Positions 40,808 to 51,216 of a stretch of 64,000 nt of DNA are shown here, piece by piece. A program made the translations under genes and the position numbers. A model generated the notes under the pieces. The model was not told the origin of the DNA and made no database searches. It saw nothing but the letters and a program-made list of their open reading frames with translations. Positions within the stretch are counted from its first letter, which is position 1. Each line of letters opens with the position of its first letter. This DNA comes from Arthrobacter sp. AFG7.2 (GTDB taxonomy: Bacteria > Actinomycetota > Actinomycetes > Actinomycetales > Micrococcaceae), in the NCBI RefSeq assembly GCF_002892835.1, contig NZ_PJMB01000002.1, positions 434,001 to 498,000 on the forward strand, read 5' to 3'.

Positions 40808-41263
40808 GTGAGCAGGAACGTCATTCAAACCACCATTGATGACTTCATGAAGAGTGCCGGGTTCTCGAAGAAAAGCGGATCTTGGTACCGCACCACTGAT
40901 GAGGTGATCACGGTGGTGGAACTGCAGAAGTCGCAGTATGGATTGCAGTACTTTGTGAACATCGGTCTCTGGCTGCGCCCCCTCGGAAAGGCGACAGCCC
41001 CAAAGGAGCAGGTGTGTCATGTTCGGACACGCCTTTCAGGGCTTGTTGGAAATGAGGAAGGCCAGCTCGAAGCGTTACTGGATCTCGGCGTCCCGACGCC
41101 GGATAGCGAGCGGGCAGAGAAGCTCACGACTTTCTTCGAGGCCCACATGGGGCCTGCGCTGGAGCCGGTTGCGAGTCTCGAGAGTCTTCGCGCCGGCGCC
41201 GGCAGGAAAGTGGTCGCTGCGTCGTTAGTCAGGGGCCCAGCGCAAGGGCTGCTGGCTGTGTAG
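40808..41263 (+). CDS. DUF4304 domain protein
   Basis: A 151-residue protein starting at GTG 40808 (GGAGGG three bases upstream). NVIQTTIDDFMKSAGFSKKS, WYRTTDEVITVVELQKSQYG, YFVNIGLWLRPLG and EQVCHVRTRLSGL match the DUF4304 pattern. DUF4304 proteins occur widely and are among the families seen in immunity loci of polymorphic toxins. The open frame reaches back to 40664 but without a suitable start. Confidence 0.8.
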   Translation: MSRNVIQTTIDDFMKSAGFSKKSGSWYRTTDEVITVVELQKSQYGLQYFVNIGLWLRPLGKATAPKEQVCHVRTRLSGLVGNEEGQLEALLDLGVPTPDSERAEKLTTFFEAHMGPALEPVASLESLRAGAGRKVVAASLVRGPAQGLLAV

Positions 41264-41324
41264 GTATCTTCCACGGTGTACCCCGTGAGGTCGTCTACGA
41301 TGGCTGCTTTACAGGTGAGGCCGT

Positions 41325-41760
41325 TCAAAGGGTCCATCGTGCTCCCAGGCAACGCTGCCGGCGGCCGCGTACCCTGATGGCCTCGGCGACCCCGGCCAGC
41401 GCGAAAGGGAATGCCACGACAGCGGCCAGGTGACGCAGCAGGCTGTACGGGTCCTCCAGAGCCGCCCAGCCCACGAGGATCCCTCGTAGCCCAACGCAGA
41501 CGCTCACCCAGACGGGGTTGCCCCTGACATGTGACCAGACCCCAGCCGCCAGCCGCGAGGGACAATACGCAACCGGCGCTGATGTATAGGCCACCAATCC
41601 TTGCCTTTTCGAGCATCGTCGGCTCTGGCGCCCAAATGAAGAACATCGTCCTCGCCAGACCGATACCGATCAGGATCATCGAGGCGAGGATGAGCAGGAC
41701 CCAGGCCATGGTCGCGGTTTTCCGCCTGACCTCAGTTGACTCTGGCTTGGTCCAAAGCAT
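41325..41760 (-). pseudogene. Frameshifted paralogue of the four-helix membrane protein
   Basis: From ATG 41760 the first frame reads MAWVLLILASMILIGIGLAR and YISAGCVLSLAAG, matching the N-terminal half of the protein at 31534-31932. Near 41550 the similarity moves to another frame: VWVSVCVGLRGILVGWAALE, YSLLRHLAAVVAFPFALAGV, AIRVRGRRQR. One indel restores a full-length homologue. The frame then runs on a few codons further than its intact paralogue. Confidence 0.75.
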
Positions 41761-41762
41761 GA

Positions 41763-42289
41763 TCAGCCCCCGGTGTCCTCGACGTCGTAAAAGGCCACCG
41801 TTTGCCCGAGTCCACGGCTGAAGAAGTCCAGCCCGGTGTTTTGATACATGCCGATACCGAAAAGTCCGGCCATGCCCTGATACCCGAAAGTCACGCTTAC
41901 ATGGCGTCCGCCTTCGGAACGATCGACCTTGGTTGGCATGCCGCTGACAGGCGTCTCGGAAACGGACCTGTCCCCTGTGCAGACGATTGCCCGACGCTCA
42001 GTGAGCCCGTATGTGGTGCGGAGCTTCCGCCGCTTCTTATAGATGAACCTGCCGAAGATGAAGTAAAGGCCGATCAGGACGAAGGGGACGCCTAAGAGCA
42101 AAAGTAGGGTTGCTTGGCCGTGGTGGCAGCCTTGAACTCCCAGAAGATTGCGAAGCCCCAGAGAATGCTGAACGGCACCAAAAAGGCATCCGCACCGGTA
42201 AAACTAACCTTTGGATCTGGTTGGCCAGCCCATAACAGCCGCTCACCTTCACGGAGGAGCGGACGAATCCGGGTCCTTGGATCATTCAT
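41763..42289 (-). pseudogene. Frameshifted PH-domain (bPH) membrane protein
   Basis: The first frame begins at ATG 42289: RPLLREGERLLWAGQPDPKV, DAFLVPFSILWGFAIFWEF. It runs into a stop near 42092 just after PYF. The other frame continues LLLGVPFVLIGLYFIFGRFI, RKLRTTYGLTERRAIVCTG, ending at 41763. This is the usual layout of small bacterial PH-domain proteins: two membrane helices and a YGLTnRRaiv strand. A single indel near 42095-42105 breaks it. It lies two bases upstream of the broken four-helix gene. Confidence 0.65.
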
Positions 42290-42470
42290 GCCCGAAGTCT
42301 TCAACAGCAATATCACGACGGAAATGGGTACCCTCCCCAACCCGCGGCCTCATCAGCGGTTGCACATGCGGCTTGTTCCTGGACCGGGAGACACCCGGTG
42401 GACGGGACGGTTAAGCGGGTAGCGTGATCGGAGTCGATGCCAGGCCGGTCCTCCCCCGCCCAGACGCTGA

Positions 42471-42504
42471 AAAGACCCCGTGCCCGCAAGGGCTCGGGGT
42501 CTTT
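42471..42504 (-). terminator. Rho-independent terminator of the nrd operon
   Basis: A near-perfect stem AAAGACCCCG / CGGGGTCTTT, extended inside by GCCC/GGGC, lies 54 bases beyond the nrdF stop. Read on the minus strand, the stem ends in TTTT. It should end the nrdHIEF transcript. Confidence 0.75.
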
Positions 42505-42558
42505 GCAGGATTCCGGGTTTCGGATTTCAACAAGAGGGTTGGACGTCAGGAGGACTAT

Positions 42559-43614
<1,056 letters not shown>

Positions 43615-43630
43615 TTAGTTGAAAGTACAA

Positions 43631-45802
43631 CTAAAGCATGCAGCTGACGCAGCCCTCCACCTCGGTCCCTTCCAGCGCGAGCTGGCGGAGACGGATGTAG
43701 TAGATGGTCTTAATGCCCTTCTTCCAGGCGTAGATCTGGGCCTTGTTGATGTCGCGCGTGGTGGCGGTGTCCTTGAAGAACAGCGTCAGGGACAGGCCCT
43801 GGTCCACGTGCTGGGTGGCAGCGGCGTAGGTGTCGATGACCTTCTCGTAGCCGATCTCGTACGCATCCTGGTAGTACTCCAGGTTGTCATTCGTCAGGTA
43901 CGGCGCCGGGTAGTACACGCGGCCCAGCTTGCCTTCCTTGCGGATCTCGATCTTGGACGCCACCGGGTGGATCGAGGAGGTGGAGTTGTTGATGTAGGAG
44001 ATCGAGCCCGTCGGCGGAACAGCCTGCAGGTTCTGGTTGTAGATGCCGTGCTCCATGACCGAAGCCTTCAGCGCCAGCCAGTCAGCCTGCGTGGGGATGT
44101 GCACGTTCTTGAACAGCTCGCGGACCTTCTCGGTCTGCGGCAGCCATTCCTGCTCCGTGTACTTGTCGAAGAACTCGCCGGAGGCGTACTTGGACTTTTC
44201 GAAGCCGCCGAAGGTCTGGCCGGTTTCGATGGCCAGCAGGTTGGAGGCGCGGACCGCGTGGTACACCACGGAGTAGAAGTAGATGTTGGTGAAGTCCAGG
44301 CCCTCTTCGGAACCGTAGTGGACCCGCTCACGCGCCAGGTAGCCGTGCAGGTTCATCTGGCCCAAGCCGATGGCGTGGCTCTGGTCGTTGCCCTTGGCGA
44401 TCGACGGCACCGAGGTGATGTTGGACATGTCAGACACAGCGGAGAGGGACCGGATGGCCGTCTCGATGGTCAGGCCGAAGTCCGGGCTGTCCATGGTCTT
44501 CGCGATGTTCAGCGAGCCCAGGTTGCAGGAGATGTCCTTGCCGGTGTCGTCGTAGGACAGGTCATCGTTGTACGTGGTGGGCTGGGAGACCTGGAGGATC
44601 TCCGAGCACAGGTTGGACATGATGATCTTGCCGTCGATCGGGTTGGCCCGGTTCACGGTGTCCTCGAACATGATGTACGGGTAGCCGGATTCGAACTGGA
44701 TCTCGGCGAGCGTCTGAAAGAACTCGCGGGCCTTGATCTTGGTCTTCTTGATCCGGGAATCGTCCACCATCTCGTAGTACTTCTCAGTGACCGAGACATC
44801 GGAGAACGGCATGCCGTAGACGCGCTCGACGTCGTACGGGGAGAACAGGTACATGTCCTCGTCGCGCTTGGCCAGCTCGAAGGTGATGTCCGGGATCACG
44901 ACGCCGAGCGAGAGGGTCTTGATGCGGATCTTCTCGTCCGCGTTCTCGCGCTTGGTGTCCAGGAACCGGTAGATGTCCGGGTGGTGCGCGTGCAGGTACA
45001 CCGCACCGGCACCCTGGCGGGCACCGAGCTGGTTGGCGTAGGAGAAGCTGTCTTCGAGGAGCTTCATCACGGGGATGACGCCGGAGGACTGGTTCTCGAT
45101 CTGCTTGATGGGCGCGCCCACCTCACGGATGTTGGTCAGGGCAAAGGCCACGCCGCCGCCGCGCTTGGACAGCTGCAGGGCAGAGTTGATGGACCGGCCA
45201 ATCGACTCCATGTTGTCTTCGATGCGGAGCAGGAAGCAGGAAACCAGCTCACCGCGCTGCTTCTTGCCAGCGTTCAGGAACGTGGGTGTGGCCGGCTGGA
45301 AGCGGCCTGCGATGATCTCATCAACCATCTGCAGGGCGAGCTGCTCGTTGCCGCGGGCCAGGTGCAGGGCAACCATGCACACGCGGTCCTCGTAGCGCTC
45401 CAGGAAACGCTTGCCGTCGAACGTCTTCAGCGTGTAGGACGTGTAGAACTTGAACGCGCCCAGGAAGGTCTCGAAACGGAACTTCTTCTTGTACGCACGG
45501 TTGAACAGGTCACGGATGAAGTTCATCGTGTACTGGTCCAGCGTCTCGCGCTCGTAGTAGTCGTTCTTGACCAGGTACTCGAGCTTCTCTTCCAGGTCAT
45601 GGAAGAACACGGTGTTGTTGTTAACGTGCTGCAGGAAGTACTGGTGCGCGGCCTCGCGGTCAGCCTCGAACTGAATCTCGCCGTTGGGGCCGTACAGATT
45701 CAGCATCGCGTTCAGCTCGTGGTAGCCGAGGCCCTTGTACGCGGCCGGCATCTCAGGCTTTTTGGCCCTGGTTACTTCTGTGTCTGCGACAGTCGTGTCC
45801 AA
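43631..45802 (-). CDS. nrdE: Class Ib ribonucleotide reductase, alpha subunit
   Basis: A catalytic subunit of about 723 residues that reduces ribonucleoside diphosphates. Active-site features include [19 protein letters not shown] (Cys), [10 protein letters not shown], and the redox tail CVSCML at the C-terminus. The start is uncertain. There is no ATG before [17 protein letters not shown] at 45751, and TTG 45802 gives the N-terminus [18 protein letters not shown] seen in relatives. Both overlap the end of nrdI. A 749-codon antisense frame opposite it is a shadow. Confidence 0.92.
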   Translation of the reverse strand: MDTTVADTEVTRAKKPEMPAAYKGLGYHELNAMLNLYGPNGEIQFEADREAAHQYFLQHVNNNTVFFHDLEEKLEYLVKNDYYERETLDQYTMNFIRDLFNRAYKKKFRFETFLGAFKFYTSYTLKTFDGKRFLERYEDRVCMVALHLARGNEQLALQMVDEIIAGRFQPATPTFLNAGKKQRGELVSCFLLRIEDNMESIGRSINSALQLSKRGGGVAFALTNIREVGAPIKQIENQSSGVIPVMKLLEDSFSYANQLGARQGAGAVYLHAHHPDIYRFLDTKRENADEKIRIKTLSLGVVIPDITFELAKRDEDMYLFSPYDVERVYGMPFSDVSVTEKYYEMVDDSRIKKTKIKAREFFQTLAEIQFESGYPYIMFEDTVNRANPIDGKIIMSNLCSEILQVSQPTTYNDDLSYDDTGKDISCNLGSLNIAKTMDSPDFGLTIETAIRSLSAVSDMSNITSVPSIAKGNDQSHAIGLGQMNLHGYLARERVHYGSEEGLDFTNIYFYSVVYHAVRASNLLAIETGQTFGGFEKSKYASGEFFDKYTEQEWLPQTEKVRELFKNVHIPTQADWLALKASVMEHGIYNQNLQAVPPTGSISYINNSTSSIHPVASKIEIRKEGKLGRVYYPAPYLTNDNLEYYQDAYEIGYEKVIDTYAAATQHVDQGLSLTLFFKDTATTRDINKAQIYAWKKGIKTIYYIRLRQLALEGTEVEGCVSCML

Positions 45803-46275
45803 AACGTGTCCAATCCATTGTTTACGCGGGCCACGTCTTCTGGCGTGCCCATTAATTCGAAGCGGTAGAGGTGCGGTACCCCGCACTTGGCGGCGATGAT
45901 GTCCCCCGCCATGCAGTAGTTGTCCCCAAAGTTTGTATTGCCGGCGCCAATGACTCCGCGCAGCAGTTGCCTGTTCTGCGGGTTGTTCAGGAACCGGATG
46001 ACCTGCTTGGGCACGGACCCCTCTCCCCCGGTGCCGCCATAGGTGGGAACCACCAGCACAAACGGCCGGGTGGCGAGGAGGGGTGCGTCCTTGGCTAAAA
46101 GCGGAATCCGCGCAAGCTCACGGCCAAGCTTCGAGACAAAGCGGCTGGTGTTCTCGGATGCCGAGGAAAAATAGATGAGCTGGCTGCCGGTGACAACCGC
46201 CGGGACCGGGCCGGAGGAATCCACGCGCTGAGCCCCGTGGGTGTCCTGGGCTGCTGGCACTGCCGTAAGAGTCAC
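45772..46275 (-). CDS. nrdI: Flavodoxin-like NrdI
   Basis: A 167-residue FMN protein that supplies oxidant to activate the NrdF dimetal site. The P-loop-like [34 protein letters not shown] and [20 protein letters not shown] are the hallmarks. It starts at GTG 46275, 38 bases after nrdH. The N-terminal 30 residues before the fold are unusually long and could be shortened by an internal start. Confidence 0.93.
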   Translation of the reverse strand: MTLTAVPAAQDTHGAQRVDSSGPVPAVVTGSQLIYFSSASENTSRFVSKLGRELARIPLLAKDAPLLATRPFVLVVPTYGGTGGEGSVPKQVIRFLNNPQNRQLLRGVIGAGNTNFGDNYCMAGDIIAAKCGVPHLYRFELMGTPEDVARVNNGLDTFWTRLSQTQK

Positions 46276-46313
46276 CTCTGCTGGTTGTCGGTCCGGCGGC
46301 AGGGAACGTGTCC

Positions 46314-46559
46314 CTACGCCACAGAGGAGACGGCCGAGAGGGCCAGTTCCTCGATCTTGTCCGGGCGGAAGCCTGACCAGTGGTCCTGATCGGTAACAAC
46401 AACGGGTGCCTGCATGTAGCCCAGTGCCTTCAGGCGCTCAAGGGCATCGGCGTCCTGGGAGATGTCGACGCTCTGGTAGGTGATGCCCTTCTTGTCGAGC
46501 GCGCGGTAGGTGGCGTTGCACTGAACACAAGCAGGCTTCGTGTAAACCGTTACGGTCAT
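46314..46559 (-). CDS. nrdH: Glutaredoxin-like NrdH redoxin
   Basis: An 81-residue thioredoxin-fold reductant of NrdE. The redox motif is CVQC near residue 11. The family C-terminal [12 protein letters not shown] is present. It is the first gene of nrdHIEF. AAAAGGGGACAGG lies before the ATG. Confidence 0.95.
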   Translation of the reverse strand: MTVTVYTKPACVQCNATYRALDKKGITYQSVDISQDADALERLKALGYMQAPVVVTDQDHWSGFRPDKIEELALSAVSSVA

Positions 46560-46620
46560 GGTTCCTGTCCCCTTTTCTGGAAAACTTGCTCGTCCGGTGT
46601 CCCCGCCAAGCTGTACCTAG

Positions 46621-46636
46621 ATACTACATCTAGTGC
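46621..46636. promoter_or_regulatory. NrdR-like box
   Basis: ATACTACATCTAGTGC fits the NrdR consensus ACACWATATATWGTGT at most positions, including the CTA and TAGTG arms, and lies 62 bases before nrdH. NrdR is the usual ATP/dATP-sensing repressor of nrd operons. A second, weaker element may lie in the Thr-rich AAGATGATGTATTACAAG near 46657-46674. Confidence 0.5.
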
Positions 46637-46694
46637 AGACGCCTCTTTGGAACCCCAAGATGATGTATTACAAGTATGTCATTTAATGCACTTT

Positions 46695-46770
46695 TAATCC
46701 ACAGGCAGGGGGCCTCAAAATGTCCGGAATCCCGCTGATTTTGTGGACGGAGTCCACACCCTGTGGAGTA
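46695..46770. promoter_or_regulatory. Cluster of DnaA-box-like sequences
   Basis: Four near-matches to TTATCCACA/TTGTCCACA lie within 76 bases: TAATCCACA (46695-46703), TGTGGACGG (46742-46750), GAGTCCACA (46750-46758) and TGTGGAGTA (46762-46770). Each matches seven or eight of nine positions. Positions 46742-46758 also form the palindrome TGTGGA/TCCACA. DnaA controls nrd genes in other bacteria. The rest of the 440-base nrdH-tspO gap holds no gene I can see. Confidence 0.4.
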
Positions 46771-47000
46771 CTTAGCCACAATTTTCACCCAGCGTGTCGG
46801 GGGAAAGACGGCGTGTCGGGCGGGGCCGGCTCCTGGTGGACAGGAGGCACGGATCACTGCATGTTGTGATCCATTCGGCCCGCGACGGCGTCCTGCCGGA
46901 GCCGTAGCATCGAAGGTGCGGGAGCACTTTCCCGGGAAACACGCGGCAGTGACGGCGGCAGTGCTGTCAGCAGATGAGGACCGATGGAGAGGGCTCAGCG

Positions 47001-47540
47001 ATGAAACTCACAACACTGGCATGGACGGCGGTTGCGACAGCGGCCACTGCTGCTGCGGGAGGCGCAGCGACAGACCCGGACAGCCGCTGGTACCTTCGGC
47101 TGCGGAAGCCCGAGTGGCAGCCCCCGGCGATTGCCTTCCCTGTTGTGTGGACGGCCTTGTACGCCGACCTCGCAGTGGCTTCCGCCGTCGCCCTGGACAG
47201 CGCCGCTCAACAGGACAGTGCGGCTGAGCGGGACGGCGCTGCCGGGAGTGTGTCGACAAACAGCAAGGCCCCCCGCCGGGAGACCCGAGCCTACCGGGGT
47301 GCCCTTGCCGCGAACCTTGTCCTCAATGCCACCTGGAGCTGGCTGTTCTGGCGCTCCCGCCGGCCCTGGCTGGCTGCGGCGGAGGCCGCGCTGCTGGCTG
47401 CCAGCAGCGCGGACCTGGTGCGGCGCACCTACCGGTTAAATCCCCGGGCCGGAGCAGCCCTCGCCCCTTACGCCGCCTGGTGCGGTTTTGCCACCGTCCT
47501 GTCGACGGCGATCGCCCGGCTCAACCACGGAAAGCACTAG
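47001..47540 (+). CDS. TspO/MBR family protein
   Basis: A 179-residue membrane protein with about five helices. WYLRLRKPEWQPPAIAFPVV is the TspO signature near residue 30, and NLVLNATWSWLFW and APYAAWCGFATVLS are conserved family segments. An insert of about 35 hydrophilic residues (about 65-100) between helices 2 and 3 is longer than usual. The family binds porphyrins and is linked to oxidative stress. ATG 47001 with GAGAGGG upstream is chosen. Confidence 0.88.
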   Translation: MKLTTLAWTAVATAATAAAGGAATDPDSRWYLRLRKPEWQPPAIAFPVVWTALYADLAVASAVALDSAAQQDSAAERDGAAGSVSTNSKAPRRETRAYRGALAANLVLNATWSWLFWRSRRPWLAAAEAALLAASSADLVRRTYRLNPRAGAALAPYAAWCGFATVLSTAIARLNHGKH

Positions 47541-47595
47541 CCGCACGGCTGGTTGAGCCGGCGATGCGGACGGAATTCCGTCCGCAGACCGGCAG

Positions 47596-48960
47596 CTACA
47601 GCTGCGCCTCCCGGCGGTCCAGCACGATTTGCTGGACATCCAGGTAGCCCGACTGGAATCCTGCCCGTGAGTAGCACAGGTAGAAGAGCCACATCCGCTG
47701 GAACACCGCGTCGAAGCCCAACTCCCCCACCTCACGGGACTTTTCCATAAACCGTTCCTCCCACAGCCGCAGGGTGGCTGCGTAGTGGTCGCCCATGCCC
47801 ATCCGCTCGCGCACCCGGAGCGTGGTGTGCTGCTGGGTGACGCCCTCGATGGCGCGGACGGAGGGCAGGAAGCCGCCCGGGAAGATGTACTTGTGGACCC
47901 AGGTGTAGGCGTTCCGGGTGGCGAGCATGCGGCCGTGCGGCATGGTGATCGCCTGGATGGCGACTTTCCCGCCGGGAGCCAGGACCCTGTCGATGGTCTG
48001 GAAGTAAATGGGCCAGTACTCGTAGCCCACCGCTTCGATCATCTCCACGGACACGACGGCGTCGTACTCGCCTTCCACGGCACGGTAGTCCTGCAGTGCC
48101 ACAGTCACCTGGTCCGCATATCCGGCCGCCGCAATGCGTTCCTGGGCGAGGGCCTGCTGCTCGCTGGACAGGGTGACGCTGTAGACGGTGGCGCCGCGGG
48201 CCGCAGCCCGAAGTGCCAGTTCACCCCAGCCGGTCCCGATTTCCAGGAGGCGGGTACCGGCGCCGACGCCGGCCTTGTCCAGCAGCCTGTCAATCTTCAC
48301 CTGTTGTGCTTCCGCCAGCGCCTCCCAGCCAACGGAGGTCAGCGGTCCCGCCCCAAGCGGGAACAAAGCCGACGAATAGCTCATCGTGGTGTCGAGGAAG
48401 GTGGAGAACAGGTCGTTGGACAGGTCGTAGTGCCGTGAGATGTTGCTGCGGGTGTTCTGCTCGGCGTTCCGTTCCTGGCGCGGCGTGCGCGGCAGGTACA
48501 GTGCACGCAGCTTCTGCAGGGGCGTGGGAATGAGTGTGTCCACCGATGCGGCAAAGACCTCCAGGACCCCTGCCAGGTTGCTCGCCTCCCAGTCGCCGGC
48601 CATGAATGATTCGCCCAGCCCGATCAAGCCGTTGTCACCGATCCGCGCCTCAAACGCCTCCGGCCGGACCATGGTCATCACCGGCGCATCCGGACCGCCT
48701 ATGCCAAGGACGCTGCCGTCCGGGTACTCCACCAGAAGGGGCAGCCGCTTCACGGCCCCCTTGAAGAGGAGTCCGGCGGCCTTGCCGGCTACAGCTGCTT
48801 TAGCTCCCGACGGCGGTTGCGCAACTTCCGGCCACAGCTCCGGATCGATGATCGCGGGCGACGCCGGCACGCCAGTTGCGGTCCAGGCTGCGGCGTAGTG
48901 CGCGCCGGTCTTCCCGCCGGTGGCAGCTGCGGTTGTCCCGTTGTCGTCCGTCATTGTCAT
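47596..48960 (-). CDS. Cyclopropane-fatty-acyl-phospholipid synthase
   Basis: A 454-residue SAM-dependent methyltransferase of the CFA synthase family. SAM motif I is LEIGTGWGELALRAA near residue 220. VSVEMIEAVGYEYWPIYFQT (the MIEhVG family motif), FPGGFLPS and YRAVEGEYDAVVS follow. It adds a methylene group to unsaturated acyl chains of membrane lipids. The ATG overlaps the DUF1365 stop. The N-terminus (residues 1-30) is low-complexity. Confidence 0.92.
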   Translation of the reverse strand: MTMTDDNGTTAAATGGKTGAHYAAAWTATGVPASPAIIDPELWPEVAQPPSGAKAAVAGKAAGLLFKGAVKRLPLLVEYPDGSVLGIGGPDAPVMTMVRPEAFEARIGDNGLIGLGESFMAGDWEASNLAGVLEVFAASVDTLIPTPLQKLRALYLPRTPRQERNAEQNTRSNISRHYDLSNDLFSTFLDTTMSYSSALFPLGAGPLTSVGWEALAEAQQVKIDRLLDKAGVGAGTRLLEIGTGWGELALRAAARGATVYSVTLSSEQQALAQERIAAAGYADQVTVALQDYRAVEGEYDAVVSVEMIEAVGYEYWPIYFQTIDRVLAPGGKVAIQAITMPHGRMLATRNAYTWVHKYIFPGGFLPSVRAIEGVTQQHTTLRVRERMGMGDHYAATLRLWEERFMEKSREVGELGFDAVFQRMWLFYLCYSRAGFQSGYLDVQQIVLDRREAQL

Positions 48961-49688
48961 TGAACTGCCTCCTGTGAAGCGTGGTGTGGCCGGGCGACGA
49001 CCGGCAGGCGTCTTGCCCAGAGTGTAATGCCCTGCACCCGGATGAGTGCGGAAACCAGCAGCGGCGCGGCCGGAACAGCGGCCGCAGCAGCCAGGATGTT
49101 CGGCAGGGTGGCGGGCCGGCGCGTGCCGTCCATCGAGGCCACGAACGGCTTATGCCCTTCGCGTTCCAGCACGATGGACACCGCCAGCCGCTCCCCGGGG
49201 GCGGGCAGCTTCATGCGGTACTGTCCGTCCACGTCGTTGAACGGGGACACGTAAAACGCCTTCGGCACCGAAGCGCGTCCCGCCGTATCGGTCTCCAGCA
49301 GGTAGCAGTGGCGCTCCCCGTACGTGTTGTGGACCTCAGCAACCACGCACTCAAGGTCGCCGTTGGTCCGGTAGCACCAGAAGATCGACAGGGGGTTGAA
49401 AACGTAACCGAAAACCCTGGCGCTGGCCAGCATGTGGATCGCGCCGCCGTCGGGCTCTATGCCCTGGGTGCGCAGGTAGCGTTCCACGTTGCTGCGGATG
49501 GAGGCATCGGGATCCCCCAGATGGTCGCCGGCACGGAACACCGCGAGCGGCCGGAGCAGGAACGGCAGGCGTGGCAGATGATCGACGTCCACGAACCAGC
49601 TGTAACTGCGGTAGGTGAACGCGTTTTTCAGCGGCGTGCGACGAACGTGGGAAATGGCGGTGCGGTAGATCGCTGCATCCGTGCTCAT
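48957..49688 (-). CDS. DUF1365 protein of the cyclopropane-fatty-acid operon
   Basis: A 243-residue protein: AISHVRRTPLKNAFTYRSYS, VFGYVFNPLSIFWCYRTNGD, VVAEVHNTYGERHCYLL, and VSPFNDVDGQYRM. This family nearly always sits between an FAD oxidoreductase and a CFA-type synthase, as here, and is thought to help modify unsaturated fatty acids. Both ends overlap their neighbours by four bases. Confidence 0.92.
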   Translation of the reverse strand: MSTDAAIYRTAISHVRRTPLKNAFTYRSYSWFVDVDHLPRLPFLLRPLAVFRAGDHLGDPDASIRSNVERYLRTQGIEPDGGAIHMLASARVFGYVFNPLSIFWCYRTNGDLECVVAEVHNTYGERHCYLLETDTAGRASVPKAFYVSPFNDVDGQYRMKLPAPGERLAVSIVLEREGHKPFVASMDGTRRPATLPNILAAAAAVPAAPLLVSALIRVQGITLWARRLPVVARPHHASQEAVQ

Positions 49689-51085
49689 GCAGGTTCCGCC
49701 GCGGAAAGCAGCTCCCGTTCTTCGTCGTCCCGGGAGCCAAGCGGATCAGCAGCCACGGGATGCGGCCAGGACCGCCCCAGTGCTTCGGCTGCCCGGACAC
49801 CGGACAGTGCACCGTCCTCGTGGAAACCCCAGCCCAGGTAGGCGCCGGCGTAGGCGATCCGGTCATCAGTGAGACCGGCAATTGCCTGCTGTGCCTGCAG
49901 GGATGCCGGGGTGTACTGCGGGTGCTCGTACACCATCCGCTCCAGGACCCTGCCGTCATCGATCAGCTCCGACTCCCCCAGGCTGACCAGGTAAGGCCTG
50001 CCGTCCTGCGGGCTGAGCCGCTGGAGCCGGGTGAGGTCGTATGTGACCAGGACTTTGTCCGGCCGTGCTTCACAGGAGGGGAGGCGGTAGTTCCAGGACG
50101 CCCTGGCGTTGTCCGAGGAAGGCAGCACCGCCGGATCCTGATGGAACACGGTGTGGTTGATGGAGTAGGGCATCCCGCCGAGGGCGTCCTTTTCCTCGGG
50201 GGTGGCATCGGCAAGGAACCCCAGGGCCTGCGCAGGATGGGTTGCAATGACGACGGCGGCGAAGTCTTCCAGCCCGCGGTCAGTTGTGATTTCCACACCG
50301 CCGGGATGGCGCCGGATGGCGGTGACGGGGGTGTTGAGCCGGACATCCTTCAGCGTGGCGGCCAGCTTCTCCACGTACCGGGCTGACCCTCCGCTGACCG
50401 TCCGCCACTGTGGCGACCCTTTGACACCCAGCATGCCGTGGTGGCTCAGGAAGGTGAAGAGATAGCGCGCCGGGTAGGCCAGCGCGGTGGTGGGGTCGCA
50501 GGACCAGACAGCGCTGACCACCGGCGTCATGAAGTGCGAGATGAAGTAGGGGCTGAAGTTCTCCTGCTCCAGGAACTCACCCAGGGTCTGCTCGGCAACA
50601 CCCCGTTCCGGATCGACCGCAGCCAGGGGGGCCGTCTCCAGGAGTGCGCGCGCTTTGCCATAGAAGCGGGTGACCTCAAGCAGCATGAGCAGGTACCGCC
50701 CGCGCAGAAGGTTGGAGGGACGGGCAATGATGCCACGTCCACCGTCGCGCGCTCCGGCGTACTCCAGGCCGCAGCCGTCGCACCGGATGGACATGCTCAT
50801 CTCGGAGTCCTGCGTCTCGACCCCCAGCTCGGCGAACAGCCGAAGCAGGGTGGGATAGGTCCGCTCGTTGTGCACGATGAAGCCGGTATCGACGCCGATC
50901 ACCGACCCGTCCGCCTGCGGCAGGTCATGGGTGTGGGCATGGCCGCCCAGCCGTGAGTCCGCTTCGAACAGGGTGACGTCGTCCTGCCGGTTGAGGACGT
51001 AGGCTGCGGTCAGGCCGGCCACGCCGCTGCCGATAACGGCAACCCGGCGCCTGCCGCTTCCGGATACTGCTGGGTCAGGTGACAA
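49685..51085 (-). CDS. FAD-dependent oxidoreductase of the cyclopropane-fatty-acid operon
   Basis: A 466-residue amine-oxidase-type flavoprotein. The dinucleotide motif VAVIGSGVAGLTAAYVL lies near residue 14, with FEADSRLGGHAHT after it. The C-terminal DDRIAYAGAYLGWGFHEDGA is the FAD-binding end. TTG 51085 is chosen because GAGGAG lies seven bases before it. It leads the three-gene operon and probably acts on fatty-acyl double bonds. The LysR gene runs divergently. Confidence 0.9.
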   Translation of the reverse strand: MSPDPAVSGSGRRRVAVIGSGVAGLTAAYVLNRQDDVTLFEADSRLGGHAHTHDLPQADGSVIGVDTGFIVHNERTYPTLLRLFAELGVETQDSEMSMSIRCDGCGLEYAGARDGGRGIIARPSNLLRGRYLLMLLEVTRFYGKARALLETAPLAAVDPERGVAEQTLGEFLEQENFSPYFISHFMTPVVSAVWSCDPTTALAYPARYLFTFLSHHGMLGVKGSPQWRTVSGGSARYVEKLAATLKDVRLNTPVTAIRRHPGGVEITTDRGLEDFAAVVIATHPAQALGFLADATPEEKDALGGMPYSINHTVFHQDPAVLPSSDNARASWNYRLPSCEARPDKVLVTYDLTRLQRLSPQDGRPYLVSLGESELIDDGRVLERMVYEHPQYTPASLQAQQAIAGLTDDRIAYAGAYLGWGFHEDGALSGVRAAEALGRSWPHPVAADPLGSRDDEERELLSAAEPA

Positions 51086-51216
51086 TTCATGCTCCTCTGC
51101 TGAACATTTGCCAATGGACTGGGTCTGCAGAGGACGATTCGGCGCCGCCGGTGGAATAGATGGGTGGCGGGGCAGAGCAGTTTTTTCGGCGGCTGCCGGC
51201 GGAGTACTGTGGGCGG

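Noticed and set aside
43619..45868. A 749-codon open frame antisense to nrdE
   Set aside because: It mirrors the codon structure of nrdE, is Val/Leu/Gln-rich with no domain, and overlaps a certain gene completely.
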